This document shows, in pieces, positions 1-8,837 of a stretch of DNA of 64,000 nucleotides; within the stretch, counting starts at the first letter, position 1; every line of letters begins with the position of its first letter. The notes beneath the pieces are model-generated. The model saw only the letters and a program-made list of their open reading frames with translations, had not been told where the DNA came from and made no database searches. Source of the stretch: Nevskia ramosa DSM 11499 (GTDB taxonomy: Bacteria; Pseudomonadota; Gammaproteobacteria; Nevskiales; Nevskiaceae). Position numbers and translations under genes: made by a program. The stretch lies in contig NZ_ATVI01000008.1 in assembly GCF_000420645.1 (NCBI RefSeq), positions 248,001 to 312,000 on the forward strand, given 5' to 3'.

Positions 1-11
1 TGGGGTTTCAT
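1..11 (-). CDS. 5' end of a gene coupled to the histidine kinase (cut by window edge)
   Basis: Only the start codon and two to three codons (Met-Lys-Pro) are inside the window. The ATG shares bases with the TGA stop of the histidine kinase (ATGA overlap), the usual sign of translational coupling. A response regulator is the expected product from context, because a PAS/HisKA/HATPase kinase of this type normally pairs with one, but the sequence in hand cannot show it. Confidence 0.45.
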
Positions 12-1204
12 GAGGTCATCACGGTATTCAGATCGAAGCGGAAACAGGCGCCGCCTTCGGGGTTGGCGGCGACGCGCAGACTGCCGCCGTGGGATTCGAT
101 GATCGAGCGGCAGACGGCCAGGCCCAGGCCCAGGCCGTCCTGCTTGGTCGTGAAGTAGGCGTCGAAGATCTGGCTGCAGGCTTCCGGCGAAATGCCGGGG
201 CCGCGGTCGCTGATCGTGACTTCAACCCGGCCGCCGTCCAGCTGTCGCGATTCGACGCGCAGCAGGCGTTGCTCGGCCGGGCTGGCGGCCATCGCTTCGT
301 AGGCATTGCGGATCAGGTTCAGCAGCACCTGGCGGATTTCCAGAGCGTCGACCATCACCGTCGACGGCGAAGGTGCCAGTGCCTGTTCGACGCGCACACC
401 GAGCTTGCGGCGCTGGTGATCGAGCAGGCCGAGCATTTCGCCGATCAGCGTGTGGAGATCGGTGGCGGTGGTTTCCGGCACATGGCGACGGACGAAGCCG
501 TGTACCTGGCGGACGATGCTGCCGGCGGTCTCGGTGTGCTGGATCGCCCGGGTGATGACGCCGTCGAGTTTTTCCGAGGTGCAATCACCTTGCTTGAGGC
601 GCAACTGGCAGCCGTGCAGGTAGTTGAGCGTGGCGGCCAAGGGCTGGGCCAGTTCGTGGGCCAGCGCGCCAGCCATTTCGCTCATCGAGTTCAGGCGCGA
701 GGCGCGAGCCAGTTCCTGCTGGTGACGGCGGCGGACATCGGCCAGTTGCTGCTCCAGCTGGGCTTGTGTCTCGCGCAGCGCGCTCTCGGCCTGTTTGCGG
801 GTACTGATGTCTTCGAGCGTCCATACCGAGCCTGCCGATGGGCGGCTGACATCGACCGCCTGACCGCTCAACTGGCACCAGAACAGGCTGCCGTCACGGC
901 GGCGCATCTGCCGTTCGATGCGGCAGTGCCCCTGGCGTTCAAGCAGCCGTGCGCTGCTGCGGCCGCAGGCGACATAGTCGGTGTAGCTCGGATACAACAT
1001 CTGCAGATTGCGGTGGTTCAGCTCGCCGGGGCCGTAGCCGAACAGCGTTTCGAGGCGCCGATTGCAGCGCTGCAACTGGCGATCACGGGTATGGCCGATC
1101 GCCACGGCGGCATGCTCGAAGAGCAGCGAGGCATCGTATGAAGGGCGTCGCGGCTCCAGCCGTTCCGGACGGCGCAGCAGTTCCACTACCGGCGCGGCGC
1201 TCAT
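8..1204 (-). CDS. PAS-domain sensor histidine kinase
   Basis: 398-residue soluble kinase with no membrane segment. It has a PAS/PAC sensor region (about residues 25-137), a coiled-coil linker rich in Gln and Arg (about 138-172), a HisKA phosphoacceptor motif ALAHELAQPLAA with His183, and a HATPase domain with the N box NLIRNAYEAM, the G1 box DRGPGIS and the G2 box GLGLGLAV. This is the FixL/NtrB-type layout. The phosphoacceptor box and the absence of receiver or HTH domains mean it needs a separate regulator, probably the coupled downstream gene. The ATG is preceded by GGAG at good spacing. The PAS ligand cannot be told from sequence; no heme-binding His is evident. Assignment as a kinase is secure, signal unknown. 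Confidence 0.93.
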   Translation of the reverse strand: MSAAPVVELLRRPERLEPRRPSYDASLLFEHAAVAIGHTRDRQLQRCNRRLETLFGYGPGELNHRNLQMLYPSYTDYVACGRSSARLLERQGHCRIERQMRRRDGSLFWCQLSGQAVDVSRPSAGSVWTLEDISTRKQAESALRETQAQLEQQLADVRRRHQQELARASRLNSMSEMAGALAHELAQPLAATLNYLHGCQLRLKQGDCTSEKLDGVITRAIQHTETAGSIVRQVHGFVRRHVPETTATDLHTLIGEMLGLLDHQRRKLGVRVEQALAPSPSTVMVDALEIRQVLLNLIRNAYEAMAASPAEQRLLRVESRQLDGGRVEVTISDRGPGISPEACSQIFDAYFTTKQDGLGLGLAVCRSIIESHGGSLRVAANPEGGACFRFDLNTVMTS

Positions 1205-1654
1205 GCAGCCACTCCGGCCAAGAGGTCGGTCTGGGGTTTGAATCGGGTCATTCGCTCCTCCGCCTGGCGGTATCCCGACCAGTGCTTATCGTCAAGTGAG
1301 GGTCAACGCTAGGGGATGGGGCGCGCACTACCCGGACGGGTGGAATCCACGATTGCCGTGTGTCGGAGATGCTGAACGCCTTGCCGCTTCGAGCGGTCCG
1401 AGGATGAAGAAAACATCGGATTCTTCAGTGTTTGCGGCCATTGCGGTGCAGGCGCCGCAAGCGCGGCGGATGCGTTATCGTCGGCACTTGGTCTGCATGC
1501 CTACCATTGCCACCCAGGCTGTCGGTTGCGATTCGCTCCGACAGTGGCGGGGCTGCATCCAGATCAGAGATTGACCCAGCACATTGACCAGACACATTGA
1601 TCAGGCGGCCGGCAAAAGTACCGGACGCTGACCCCGCACCGAGGAGCTTTGCCT
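1205..1654. other. Divergent intergenic region, about 450 bases
   Basis: Separates the leftward kinase from the rightward DUF1329 gene, so it should hold promoters for both. Short open frames here have no Shine-Dalgarno support or recognisable product. The only structure I see is a cluster of ATTGACCAG-like repeats close to the DUF1329 gene. No convincing sigma-70 or sigma-54 promoter was picked out by eye. Confidence 0.6.
1570..1604. repeat. Three phased ATTGAYCAG-like repeats upstream of the DUF1329 gene
   Basis: Copies read ATTGACCCAG (1570-1579), ATTGACCAG (1583-1591) and ATTGATCAG (1596-1604), each starting 13 bases after the previous one. The last two extend to a shared CACATTGAYCAG 12-mer. 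Position about 50-85 bases before the start codon fits an operator for the DUF1329/RND/monooxygenase genes, but no regulator family can be named, and chance duplication is possible. Confidence 0.4.
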
Positions 1655-3037
1655 ATGTATATCAATCGTTTCGATCGCGGCTTTTCGCGTCGCAAGTTCC
1701 TCAACGACGCAGCGCGCGGCGTGCTCGGTGCCGGCGTGCTGATGCCGCTGAGCGAAGCGATTTCGGCCAACGGTGAAATCAACAAGGCTTATCCGGACGA
1801 GCTGCTGTCGATCGAGGGCTATACCAAGGGCAAGCTCAAGACCGGCGACATCATCGATTCGAGCAACGTCGAATACGTGAAGGATCTGCTGGAGCCGGTG
1901 CGCTACGAGCAGATTCTCAAGCAGGGTCGCAAGCTCAAGATCGGCAAGACCACCAGCGAGATCATGCGGCTGTCGCCCTGGGATTACATCGAAGCGACGC
2001 TGAGGAACAACGGCAAGGCCGGCTTCGATGCCCGGGGCAATGTCGTCAACAAGGCCGATGGCCAGCCCTGGATCGGCGGCAACCCGTTTCCAGACCCGAA
2101 GAACGGCCTTGAATTGTTTGCTGCGCAGACCCTGAATTGGGGCCGCCATGACGCCTCGTTCTACGCGCTGAAGCTGTACGCGACCGACCCGGGCGGCGAT
2201 GTCCGATTCACCTACACCGGTGGCTGGTGCGAGTATTCGCCAGTAGCCCGCGTCACCATGGACCCGATGCCCTATGTGCCGAGCCAGAAGGACAAGCTGC
2301 GCTACCAGTCGGTGTTCTTCACCCAGCCACAGGCCTATCGCGGCACCTCGTTCCTGAACATCTGGGACTACGATCACTCGACCTTCCCGGCGCTCTACGG
2401 CTACGTGCCCGAGTTCCGCCGCATTCGCCAGTTCCCGTCCGATCAACGCTTCGAACCGCTGATCCCTGGCCTGACGCTGTTCCTGTCTGATGCCTGGGCC
2501 GCCGGTGATCCGCTGTACACCTGGGGCAATTACAAGATCGTCGGCCGCGGCCCGTTCCTCGCAGGTCTGGCCGATGGCTGGGCGTCCGACGATCCGAACT
2601 GGGAGCACAAGACTCACGGCGGGCCCAAGGGGAAGAGTTTCTGGGACGCCACTGTCGAACTGGTGCCGGAAGCGATCATCGTCGAAGCCGAGCCGGTCAA
2701 GTTCCCGCGCGCGCCGATCGGCAAGAAGCGTGTCTACTTCGACGCTCGCAACCAGATCGTCATCGGCATGGTCACCTACGACCGCAACATGAAGCCGTAC
2801 CGCTCCTTCGACGGCGCCTACTCGTTGTACGACCAGGGCGGCAAGAAGTTCATGGACGGCAAGCATCCATACTGGAGCTGGGCGCATGTCACCTCGAGCG
2901 ACATCCAGACCAATAGCATCACCCGCATCGAGCAGGTCAGGCAGGTAGAAGGCGTGCATCTGAGCGGCGCCAACGATCCCAAGTACTACGACAAGTACCT
3001 GACCCAGGTGGCACTGCAGCGTCTCGGCGCGACCTGA
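1655..3037 (+). CDS. DUF1329 family exported protein with twin-arginine-like signal
   Basis: 460 residues. The N-terminus carries RRKFL followed by a hydrophobic stretch (AARGVLGAGVLMPL), a twin-arginine-type export signal; no lipobox Cys follows. The remainder matches the DUF1329 family (LolA-like fold, often annotated as outer-membrane lipoprotein-sorting protein), with the typical aromatic-rich YTGGW and FDARNQIVIGM segments. Members often occur next to MMPL/RND exporters and DUF1302 outer-membrane proteins; here the RND gene follows directly and a DUF1302 gene lies 43 kb away. I chose ATG 1655 over TTG 1649 because GAGGAG sits 8 bases before the ATG and only 2 before the TTG. Role is inferred: periplasmic shuttle or partner for a hydrophobic substrate handled by the exporter. 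Confidence 0.85.
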   Translation: MYINRFDRGFSRRKFLNDAARGVLGAGVLMPLSEAISANGEINKAYPDELLSIEGYTKGKLKTGDIIDSSNVEYVKDLLEPVRYEQILKQGRKLKIGKTTSEIMRLSPWDYIEATLRNNGKAGFDARGNVVNKADGQPWIGGNPFPDPKNGLELFAAQTLNWGRHDASFYALKLYATDPGGDVRFTYTGGWCEYSPVARVTMDPMPYVPSQKDKLRYQSVFFTQPQAYRGTSFLNIWDYDHSTFPALYGYVPEFRRIRQFPSDQRFEPLIPGLTLFLSDAWAAGDPLYTWGNYKIVGRGPFLAGLADGWASDDPNWEHKTHGGPKGKSFWDATVELVPEAIIVEAEPVKFPRAPIGKKRVYFDARNQIVIGMVTYDRNMKPYRSFDGAYSLYDQGGKKFMDGKHPYWSWAHVTSSDIQTNSITRIEQVRQVEGVHLSGANDPKYYDKYLTQVALQRLGAT

Positions 3038-3077
3038 GTTTCAAGTCTTTCTGATCTACTGATCCTCCCCCGATCAC

Positions 3078-3099
3078 CGTCGGGCCGCGCGGCCCGACG
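3078..3099. repeat. Perfect inverted repeat between DUF1329 and RND genes
   Basis: A 9-bp perfect stem CGTCGGGCC/GGCCCGACG closes a GCGC loop in the 79-base gap. There is no T run after it, so it is not a standard intrinsic terminator. It could be a partial attenuator, an mRNA-stabilising 3' hairpin for the DUF1329 message, or an operator. Confidence 0.6.
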
Positions 3100-3116
3100 C
3101 CTGGAGTTGATGAACC

Positions 3117-5555
3117 ATGTATACGCTGCGTGCCCGACTGGCTCGCTGGGTGCTCGGGCACCGGCGGCTTTCGTTTGCGATCTTCGGCTTGATCACACTG
3201 TTCTTCGCCGCCGGCTTGCCTAGAGTCAAGCTGGAAACCATCTTCCGCGATCTGCTGCCGACCGATGATCCGTTCGTGCAGGTCTACAAGGCGCACCCGA
3301 ACTTCGGCAGCCCGCTGATGGTGATGGTGATGCTGCGGGTCAAGGAAGGCGACATCTTCAACCCGGTGACCCTGGCCAAGACCTGGCAGTTCACCCGTGA
3401 TATCGACAAGGCGCCGGGTGTCGATCACGAGCAGATCCTGTCGATCACCACCGAGAAGGCGCGCTACTCGGAAGCCACGCCGTTCGGTATCGACATGCGG
3501 CCGCTGATGTCCGATCACTCGCCGGCCGATGCCGACGAAGTGGCGGACTTCCGCGCCCGGGTCGATCGCGCGCCGAACGTGCGCACCTTCCTGATCAGCG
3601 AGGACAACCGCTCGACGATCATCATGGCGACATTCATCGAGGATAAGGTCGATTACGGCACGGCTTTCGAGTATGTCGAGGCGCTCGCTGCCGGCGCCCG
3701 CGATGCCAATACCGAAGTGTTCATCGCCGGCCAGCCGACCCTGATCGGCTGGGTCTATCGCTACGAGTGGCAGATGGTCGGCATCTTCGCCGTCACCCTC
3801 GGCCTGCTGATCGCCTCGCTGGCGCTGTACATGCGCAACATGGTCGGCGTGCTGACGCCGATCCTGACCAGCGCCACGGCGGCGATCTGGGCCTTCGGCC
3901 TGGTTGGGTGGCTGAACATCTCGATCGAGCCGCTGCTGATGATCGTGCCGCTGCTGCTGACTGCGCGCTCGTTCTCGCATTCGGTGCAGTTCACCGAGCG
4001 CTATTACGAAATCTATGCACACGTGAAAGACCGCGTGAAAGCAGCCGAAATCACCATGAGCGTGATGATGGCGCCGAGCGTGCTCGGCATCCTCACCGAT
4101 GTGCTCGGCATCGTCGTGGTGATGGCCGCGCCGATTCCGGCGATGGTCCGCCACGCGATCTTCTGCGGCATGTGGGCGGTCTGGCTGATTCCCACCGGCT
4201 GCGTGCTGATCTCGCTGCTGCTGGCCACTTTGCCGGCACCGAAGAATGTCGAATCGCTGGTCGGCCACGGCCGGGAATCCGGTGTTCATCGGCGCATCCA
4301 GCGGCTGCTCGCGGTGATCGCCAACCTCAGTCATGGCCCGCGGGCGCGGCTGACCTCGGTCGTCGTCGTGATCCTGTCGGTGCTGGTGATCTGGACCTCG
4401 TCGCAAATCAAGATCGGCAACCCGGTGGAAGGCACCAACCTGCTTTGGAACGACTCGCAGTTCAATCAGTCGGTGCGGGCGATCAACGGCAGCTTCCCCG
4501 GCGTCAACACGCTGGAGATCGTGCTCGAAGCGAAGAACCCGGACTCGACGGAGTGGGCCTCGCACACGGTTGACGCCTACGACACCATGACCCGGCTGCA
4601 GGACCTGATGGAGAAGGGCCCCAATCCGCCACGGGCAACGCTGTCGTTTGCCGATTACCTGCGCGAATCGAACCGCCTGTTCAACGGCGGCGACCCGCGC
4701 TGGTCGACGATCGATCCGCGCGAGCGCGCGGTGTCGTCGGCAGCGATCGGCGCGATGATGGGCTCGAGCAGCAAGAACTTCAGCCATGTCGTCGACGGCA
4801 GCTTGCAGCACTCGACGGTGTCGCTCTGGTATCCCGACAACAAGCAGGAAACCGTCGATGCCGCGCTGGCTTCGGCAACGGCGGCAGTTGAGGCAGTCGG
4901 TGTCGATCACAAGGATTTCACCGTACGCCTGGCAACCGGCACCATCGCGCTGCAGGAAGCGGTGAACCGGGTCATCAAGCGCTATCAGTGGGTGGTGATC
5001 GTGGTGCTGAACGTGTTCGTGTTCATCCTTTGCGCGTTCGCCTACAAGTCGATGGTCGCGGGGTTGATCCTGCTGATCCCGGTGAACCTCGCCAATGAAG
5101 CACTGATCGCGGCGATGCATCTGCTCGGCGTCGGCCTCGATACCAATTCGATGATCGTCGCGGCGATCGGCGTCGGCGTCGGCATCGACTACGGCATCTA
5201 TCTGCTGTCGCGGATCTGCGAGGAAATCCAGAGCACCAGCGGCACGCCGGACCAGCGCTGGGCGAAGGCAATCGATGCCGCGCTGCGTACTACCGGCAAG
5301 GCGATCCTGTTCACCGCCAGCGTCATGGTCATCGGCATCATTCCCTGGTACGTGATGTCCGGCCTGAAGTTCGTTGCCGACATGGGCCTGCTGCTGATCG
5401 CGATCATGGGCATCAACATGGTCCTGGCGCTGGTGGTGCTGCCGCTGATCGTCTGGTGGGTGCGGCCGAAATTCGCGCTGAGGCCGAATTCGCTGGTCAG
5501 CGAAGGTGTCGATCTGGCGCTGTTCACCGACGGCGGTGTGACCGGCAAGATTTGA
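3117..5555 (+). CDS. MMPL/RND superfamily exporter
   Basis: 812-residue inner-membrane protein with the duplicated RND layout: a membrane segment near residues 17-37, a large periplasmic loop (about 40-220), a bundle of about five helices (220-370), a second large loop (about 450-620) and a second helix bundle (about 625-785). Conserved acidic/glycine helix motifs such as GVGVGIDYGIYLLSR (near 683-697) match MMPL transporters. These move lipids or other hydrophobic compounds using proton motive force. No membrane-fusion or TolC gene is adjacent; DUF1329 and DUF1302 proteins are the likely accessory factors, as in other genomes. ATG with GGAG 10 bases upstream. Substrate unknown. Confidence 0.9.
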   Translation: MYTLRARLARWVLGHRRLSFAIFGLITLFFAAGLPRVKLETIFRDLLPTDDPFVQVYKAHPNFGSPLMVMVMLRVKEGDIFNPVTLAKTWQFTRDIDKAPGVDHEQILSITTEKARYSEATPFGIDMRPLMSDHSPADADEVADFRARVDRAPNVRTFLISEDNRSTIIMATFIEDKVDYGTAFEYVEALAAGARDANTEVFIAGQPTLIGWVYRYEWQMVGIFAVTLGLLIASLALYMRNMVGVLTPILTSATAAIWAFGLVGWLNISIEPLLMIVPLLLTARSFSHSVQFTERYYEIYAHVKDRVKAAEITMSVMMAPSVLGILTDVLGIVVVMAAPIPAMVRHAIFCGMWAVWLIPTGCVLISLLLATLPAPKNVESLVGHGRESGVHRRIQRLLAVIANLSHGPRARLTSVVVVILSVLVIWTSSQIKIGNPVEGTNLLWNDSQFNQSVRAINGSFPGVNTLEIVLEAKNPDSTEWASHTVDAYDTMTRLQDLMEKGPNPPRATLSFADYLRESNRLFNGGDPRWSTIDPRERAVSSAAIGAMMGSSSKNFSHVVDGSLQHSTVSLWYPDNKQETVDAALASATAAVEAVGVDHKDFTVRLATGTIALQEAVNRVIKRYQWVVIVVLNVFVFILCAFAYKSMVAGLILLIPVNLANEALIAAMHLLGVGLDTNSMIVAAIGVGVGIDYGIYLLSRICEEIQSTSGTPDQRWAKAIDAALRTTGKAILFTASVMVIGIIPWYVMSGLKFVADMGLLLIAIMGINMVLALVVLPLIVWWVRPKFALRPNSLVSEGVDLALFTDGGVTGKI

Positions 5556-5688
5556 GGGGCTGGTACCGCAACAACGCGCCTACCCGAAAGGGCGGCTGCG
5601 CGGCTGTTGCGGCACAGGCACTCTCCAAGCAGAGACGACCGGCCGATCGAAGCTGGCGCCGTCAACGTGCCTAACGAGGAGCAGATCC

Positions 5689-7326
5689 ATGGATGACCGC
5701 AGCCCCATTTCCGCAAAGACTGACTTCGACGCCATCGTCGTCGGCGCCGGCTTCGCCGGCATGTTCATGCTCCATCGTCTGCGCCAGCAGGGATTGAAGA
5801 CCCGCGTCTTCGAACGTGGCAGCGGCGTTGGCGGCACTTGGTTCTGGAATCGCTATCCAGGTGCGCGCTGCGATACCGAATCGATGGAATACAGCTACCA
5901 GTTCGACGATGCGCTGCAACAGGAATGGAATTGGCCGGAGCGCTATTCCGCGCAGCCGGAGATCCTGAAGTACGCCAATCACGTGGCCGATCGATACGAT
6001 CTGCGCGCGGACCTGCAGTTCAACACCAAGGTGCTGAGCGCCGCGTTCGATGAATCGCGCAACTGCTGGACGATCGAGACCGACGACGGCAAGCGGGTCA
6101 CCGCGCGCTATTTCATCATGGCCACCGGCACGCTTTCGATCGCCAACAAGCCGCAGTTTCCGGGTGTCGAATCGTTCAAGGGCCGCGTGCTGTACACCAG
6201 TGACTGGCCGCACGAAGGTGTCGATTTCACCGGCCGCAAGGTCGGCCTGATCGGTACCGGTTCTTCGGGCATCCAGTCGACGCCGCATATCGCCGCACAG
6301 GCCGATCATCTGACCGTGTTCCAGCGCACGCCGAACTTCTCGGTGCCGGCGCGCAACCGGCCTTTGAGCGAAGCGGATCGCAATGCCACCAAGGCCCGCT
6401 ACGGTGAACTGCGCAAGTTCACCTACGAGCAGCCGTTCGCGACGGATTTTCATCTCAACGATCAGTCCGCGCTCAGCGTGTCGCCGGAAGAGCGCAAGCG
6501 CATCTACGAGGAGCGTTGGAACGAGCACGGCGGCCTGCATTTCATGGCCGCGTTCAACGATCTGATGTTCAACTCGGAAGCGAACAAGACGGTCGCCGAG
6601 TTCATCGTCGACAAGATCCACGGCATCGTCAACGATCCGGACAAGGCCGAGATCCTGGCGCCGCGCAACGGCGTGGTCGGCTGCAAGCGCCTGTGCAGCG
6701 ACACCGACTACTTCGAAACCTTCAACCGCGACAACGTCAGCTTGGTCGACGTCAGCAAGCAGCCGATCGAGTCGTTCACCGCCGACAGCATCAAGGTTGG
6801 TGGTAACGAATATCCGGTCGATGACATCGTCTTCGCCACCGGTTTCGATGCGATGACCGGTGCGCTGCTCGGTGTCGACATCAAGGGCCGCAACGGCCAG
6901 CCGCTGCGCGAGAAATGGAGCGCCGGCCCGCGCACTTATCTGGGCCTGCAGACGGTCGGCTTCCCGAACCTGTTCTTCATCAGCGGCCCAGGCAGCCCCT
7001 CGGTGTTGACCAACATGATGGTGTCGATCGACCAGCACGTGAACTTCATCAGCGACACCATCCGCCATCTGGAACAGGCCGGTGTCGCGCTGATCGAGCC
7101 GCAGCAGCCGGCCGAAGATGCCTGGGTCGATCACGTCAACGAAGTCGCCGACCTGACCGTCTACCCGACCTGCAACTCCTGGTATCTAGGCTCCAACGTG
7201 CCGGGCAAGACCCGCGTGTTCATGCCTTACGTCGGCTTCAACACCTATGTCGACAAGTGCAAGGACGTGGTCGCCAAGGGTTACGAAGGTTTCACCCTGG
7301 TTCGCCGCGCGGCCGAAACGGCATAA
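5689..7326 (+). CDS. Baeyer-Villiger-type FAD/NADPH monooxygenase
   Basis: 545 residues, the length usual for type I Baeyer-Villiger monooxygenases. Two Rossmann motifs are present: GAGFAG near residue 19 for FAD and GTGSSG near 190 for NADPH. The upstream fingerprint GGTWFWNRYPGARCD is intact. The classic fingerprint FxGxxxHxxxWP reads FKGRVLYTSDWP (from F163), so the normally invariant His is Tyr169. The enzyme should insert oxygen next to a ketone or oxidise a heteroatom; steroid, cyclic-ketone or fatty methyl-ketone substrates are possible. GAGGAG lies 7 bases before the ATG. It follows the exporter by 133 bases and is tightly followed by an NTF2-like gene. The substitution leaves a small chance of altered or lost activity. 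Confidence 0.88.
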   Translation: MDDRSPISAKTDFDAIVVGAGFAGMFMLHRLRQQGLKTRVFERGSGVGGTWFWNRYPGARCDTESMEYSYQFDDALQQEWNWPERYSAQPEILKYANHVADRYDLRADLQFNTKVLSAAFDESRNCWTIETDDGKRVTARYFIMATGTLSIANKPQFPGVESFKGRVLYTSDWPHEGVDFTGRKVGLIGTGSSGIQSTPHIAAQADHLTVFQRTPNFSVPARNRPLSEADRNATKARYGELRKFTYEQPFATDFHLNDQSALSVSPEERKRIYEERWNEHGGLHFMAAFNDLMFNSEANKTVAEFIVDKIHGIVNDPDKAEILAPRNGVVGCKRLCSDTDYFETFNRDNVSLVDVSKQPIESFTADSIKVGGNEYPVDDIVFATGFDAMTGALLGVDIKGRNGQPLREKWSAGPRTYLGLQTVGFPNLFFISGPGSPSVLTNMMVSIDQHVNFISDTIRHLEQAGVALIEPQQPAEDAWVDHVNEVADLTVYPTCNSWYLGSNVPGKTRVFMPYVGFNTYVDKCKDVVAKGYEGFTLVRRAAETA

Positions 7327-7336
7327 GCAGCCGGCA

Positions 7337-7762
7337 ATGCCTGCCACCACGCCGATCACGGCTGCCACTGTCGAGCGCTGCGTCCACGACTACATCGCCG
7401 CCTGGAATGCTCGCGATTTCCCGACGATGGCTTCGTTCTTCACCGAGCCGGCGGTGTTCGTGCTGGCGGCTGGCACCCATGTGCTGGCGGATCGCGCTGC
7501 GCTGCAGGCCTTCCTGCGCGAGATTTTCGTCGCGCTCGAAGCGGCCGGTTTCGGCCACACCGAAATCGGCGCGATCACCACGACGCGCTGCGCCACCGGC
7601 TTGATGCAGGCCGAGGTCGCCGACATCCGCCGCTATCACCGCGACGGTCATCTGCTGGAAACCATCGAGGTGCAGTACACGCTGCGCCTCGATGCCGACG
7701 GCGCGCTGCGGATGATCTCGGCGCTGTGGTGCGAGCCGGGCTGGCGCCGCGCTTCCGCTTAG
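7337..7762 (+). CDS. NTF2-like/SnoaL-type small protein
   Basis: 141 residues with an alpha+beta cone-fold pattern: an N-terminal helix VHDYIAAWNARDFPTMASFF, the AWNARD signature of DUF4440/SnoaL-like proteins, and C-terminal strands (IEVQYTLRLDADGALRMI). Members are enzymes such as isomerases and hydratases, or small-molecule binding proteins. It starts 10 bases after the monooxygenase stop, suggesting translational coupling and a role in the same pathway, for example acting on the oxygenated product. There is no clear Shine-Dalgarno of its own. Its TAG stop directly abuts the stop of the opposite pldA gene. Specific reaction unknown. Confidence 0.78.
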   Translation: MPATTPITAATVERCVHDYIAAWNARDFPTMASFFTEPAVFVLAAGTHVLADRAALQAFLREIFVALEAAGFGHTEIGAITTTRCATGLMQAEVADIRRYHRDGHLLETIEVQYTLRLDADGALRMISALWCEPGWRRASA

Positions 7763-8743
7763 CTAGCGGGCGACCGAGATGCCCAGGCCGACGCGGGTGA
7801 CCGAGCGGTTGTAATCGAGCAGGCTTTCGCCGTAGCCCTGCCAGAAATAGGCCGTCCAGAAGAAGTTCTCGCCGGGTCCCGGCACCGAATAGCGCAGCGA
7901 AAAGGCACCACGCCCGGTGGTCGGGTTGTAGCGCACCAGGGTGCTGGCCTGATGGCGGGTGAACAGACGCTGCTGCACCTGCAGTTCGGTATAGCCGAGG
8001 TAATCCTGGATGTCCGGGTTGTCGTCGCGCTTGGGATCGGTGACCGCGCGCTTCTGGTCCTCGGGCAGGCGGTACCACCACTTCCAATAGACCAGCGTGC
8101 CCTGGTGTTCGTAGAACGGCGCGAAGTAGAGGCGGTTCCAACTGCGTGAATCGGGCAGCTCGCGGCCATTCGATTCGTGCTCCAGACCTAGATCGGCGCC
8201 GAGGTTCAGCCAGCGGGCGCGGTTGACCGGCTTGAAGCGGTAGAACACTTCCGGGTTGAAATTGTTGTCGCGAAACGGCTTGGAATCGGCGCCGTTGAAA
8301 GCCTGCAGAAACGACTTCTGCGAATAGGCGAAAAAGATCGGGTAGTCGAACAGCTTCAACTTGCCGCTGATCGTGAACAGCACTTCGCTGGAGGCGCCGG
8401 GATAGCGGCCGGAATAGGTCGCCGGCAGCAGGTACATCGACTTGTACAGGCTCAGACCCTTGGTGTCGGAGGTCAGCGCGAAGGTGTCCGGGTCGACGAT
8501 GATTCGCCACGAGGTGCTGCGCCGCCTCTCGTACTCGGCCTGTTCCTCGGCGGGACTCAGCGTTCGCGGCGCGGCAGCTGCTGGCGGCGTTGTCGATTCG
8601 TCAGCAAGGCCATGGTTGATCGCGTCGGCTACGGCCTCGGGCCGCGGCAGCGGGGCCGGGGTTGGTTCGTCGGCACCGACGGGAAGTGCGGAACCACAAG
8701 CTATGATGATGGAGGCCGCCAGCCATCTACCGCAGTAAGTCAT
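7763..8743 (-). CDS. pldA: Outer membrane phospholipase A
   Basis: 326 residues with a signal peptide (hydrophobic core LAASIIIACGSAL, cleavage likely after PVGA), a low-complexity Pro/Ala linker, then the 12-strand barrel. The catalytic signature is clear: GLEHESNG places His189 and Ser191, and RSWNR gives Asn203, matching the His-Ser-Asn triad of E. coli PldA. It hydrolyses phospholipids that have reached the outer leaflet and so maintains lipid asymmetry. I set the start at the ATG with AGGA just upstream and directly before the signal sequence; an in-frame upstream ATG would add 51 residues running through the kef promoter region. The C-terminus has the alternating pattern of a final barrel strand. 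Confidence 0.92.
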   Translation of the reverse strand: MTYCGRWLAASIIIACGSALPVGADEPTPAPLPRPEAVADAINHGLADESTTPPAAAAPRTLSPAEEQAEYERRRSTSWRIIVDPDTFALTSDTKGLSLYKSMYLLPATYSGRYPGASSEVLFTISGKLKLFDYPIFFAYSQKSFLQAFNGADSKPFRDNNFNPEVFYRFKPVNRARWLNLGADLGLEHESNGRELPDSRSWNRLYFAPFYEHQGTLVYWKWWYRLPEDQKRAVTDPKRDDNPDIQDYLGYTELQVQQRLFTRHQASTLVRYNPTTGRGAFSLRYSVPGPGENFFWTAYFWQGYGESLLDYNRSVTRVGLGISVAR

Positions 8744-8837
8744 CGCTGATCCTGAAATCTCGGGGATAGTTGGCACGATAACGGAAATCACCGTTGCTTC
8801 CGCAGCGGCGTCCAGCTTCACAACAACCGGACTCCCG

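Noticed and set aside
1296-1574. Possible 92-codon gene between the kinase and DUF1329
   Set aside because: No ribosome site, no recognisable feature, and it covers the divergent promoter region.
2937-5120. Very long minus-strand open frame (over 700 codons) opposite the RND gene
   Set aside because: Composition is Arg/His/Asp/Gln-rich with no domain or signal, exactly as expected from the antisense of a GC-rich gene; the plus strand has a clear RND protein.
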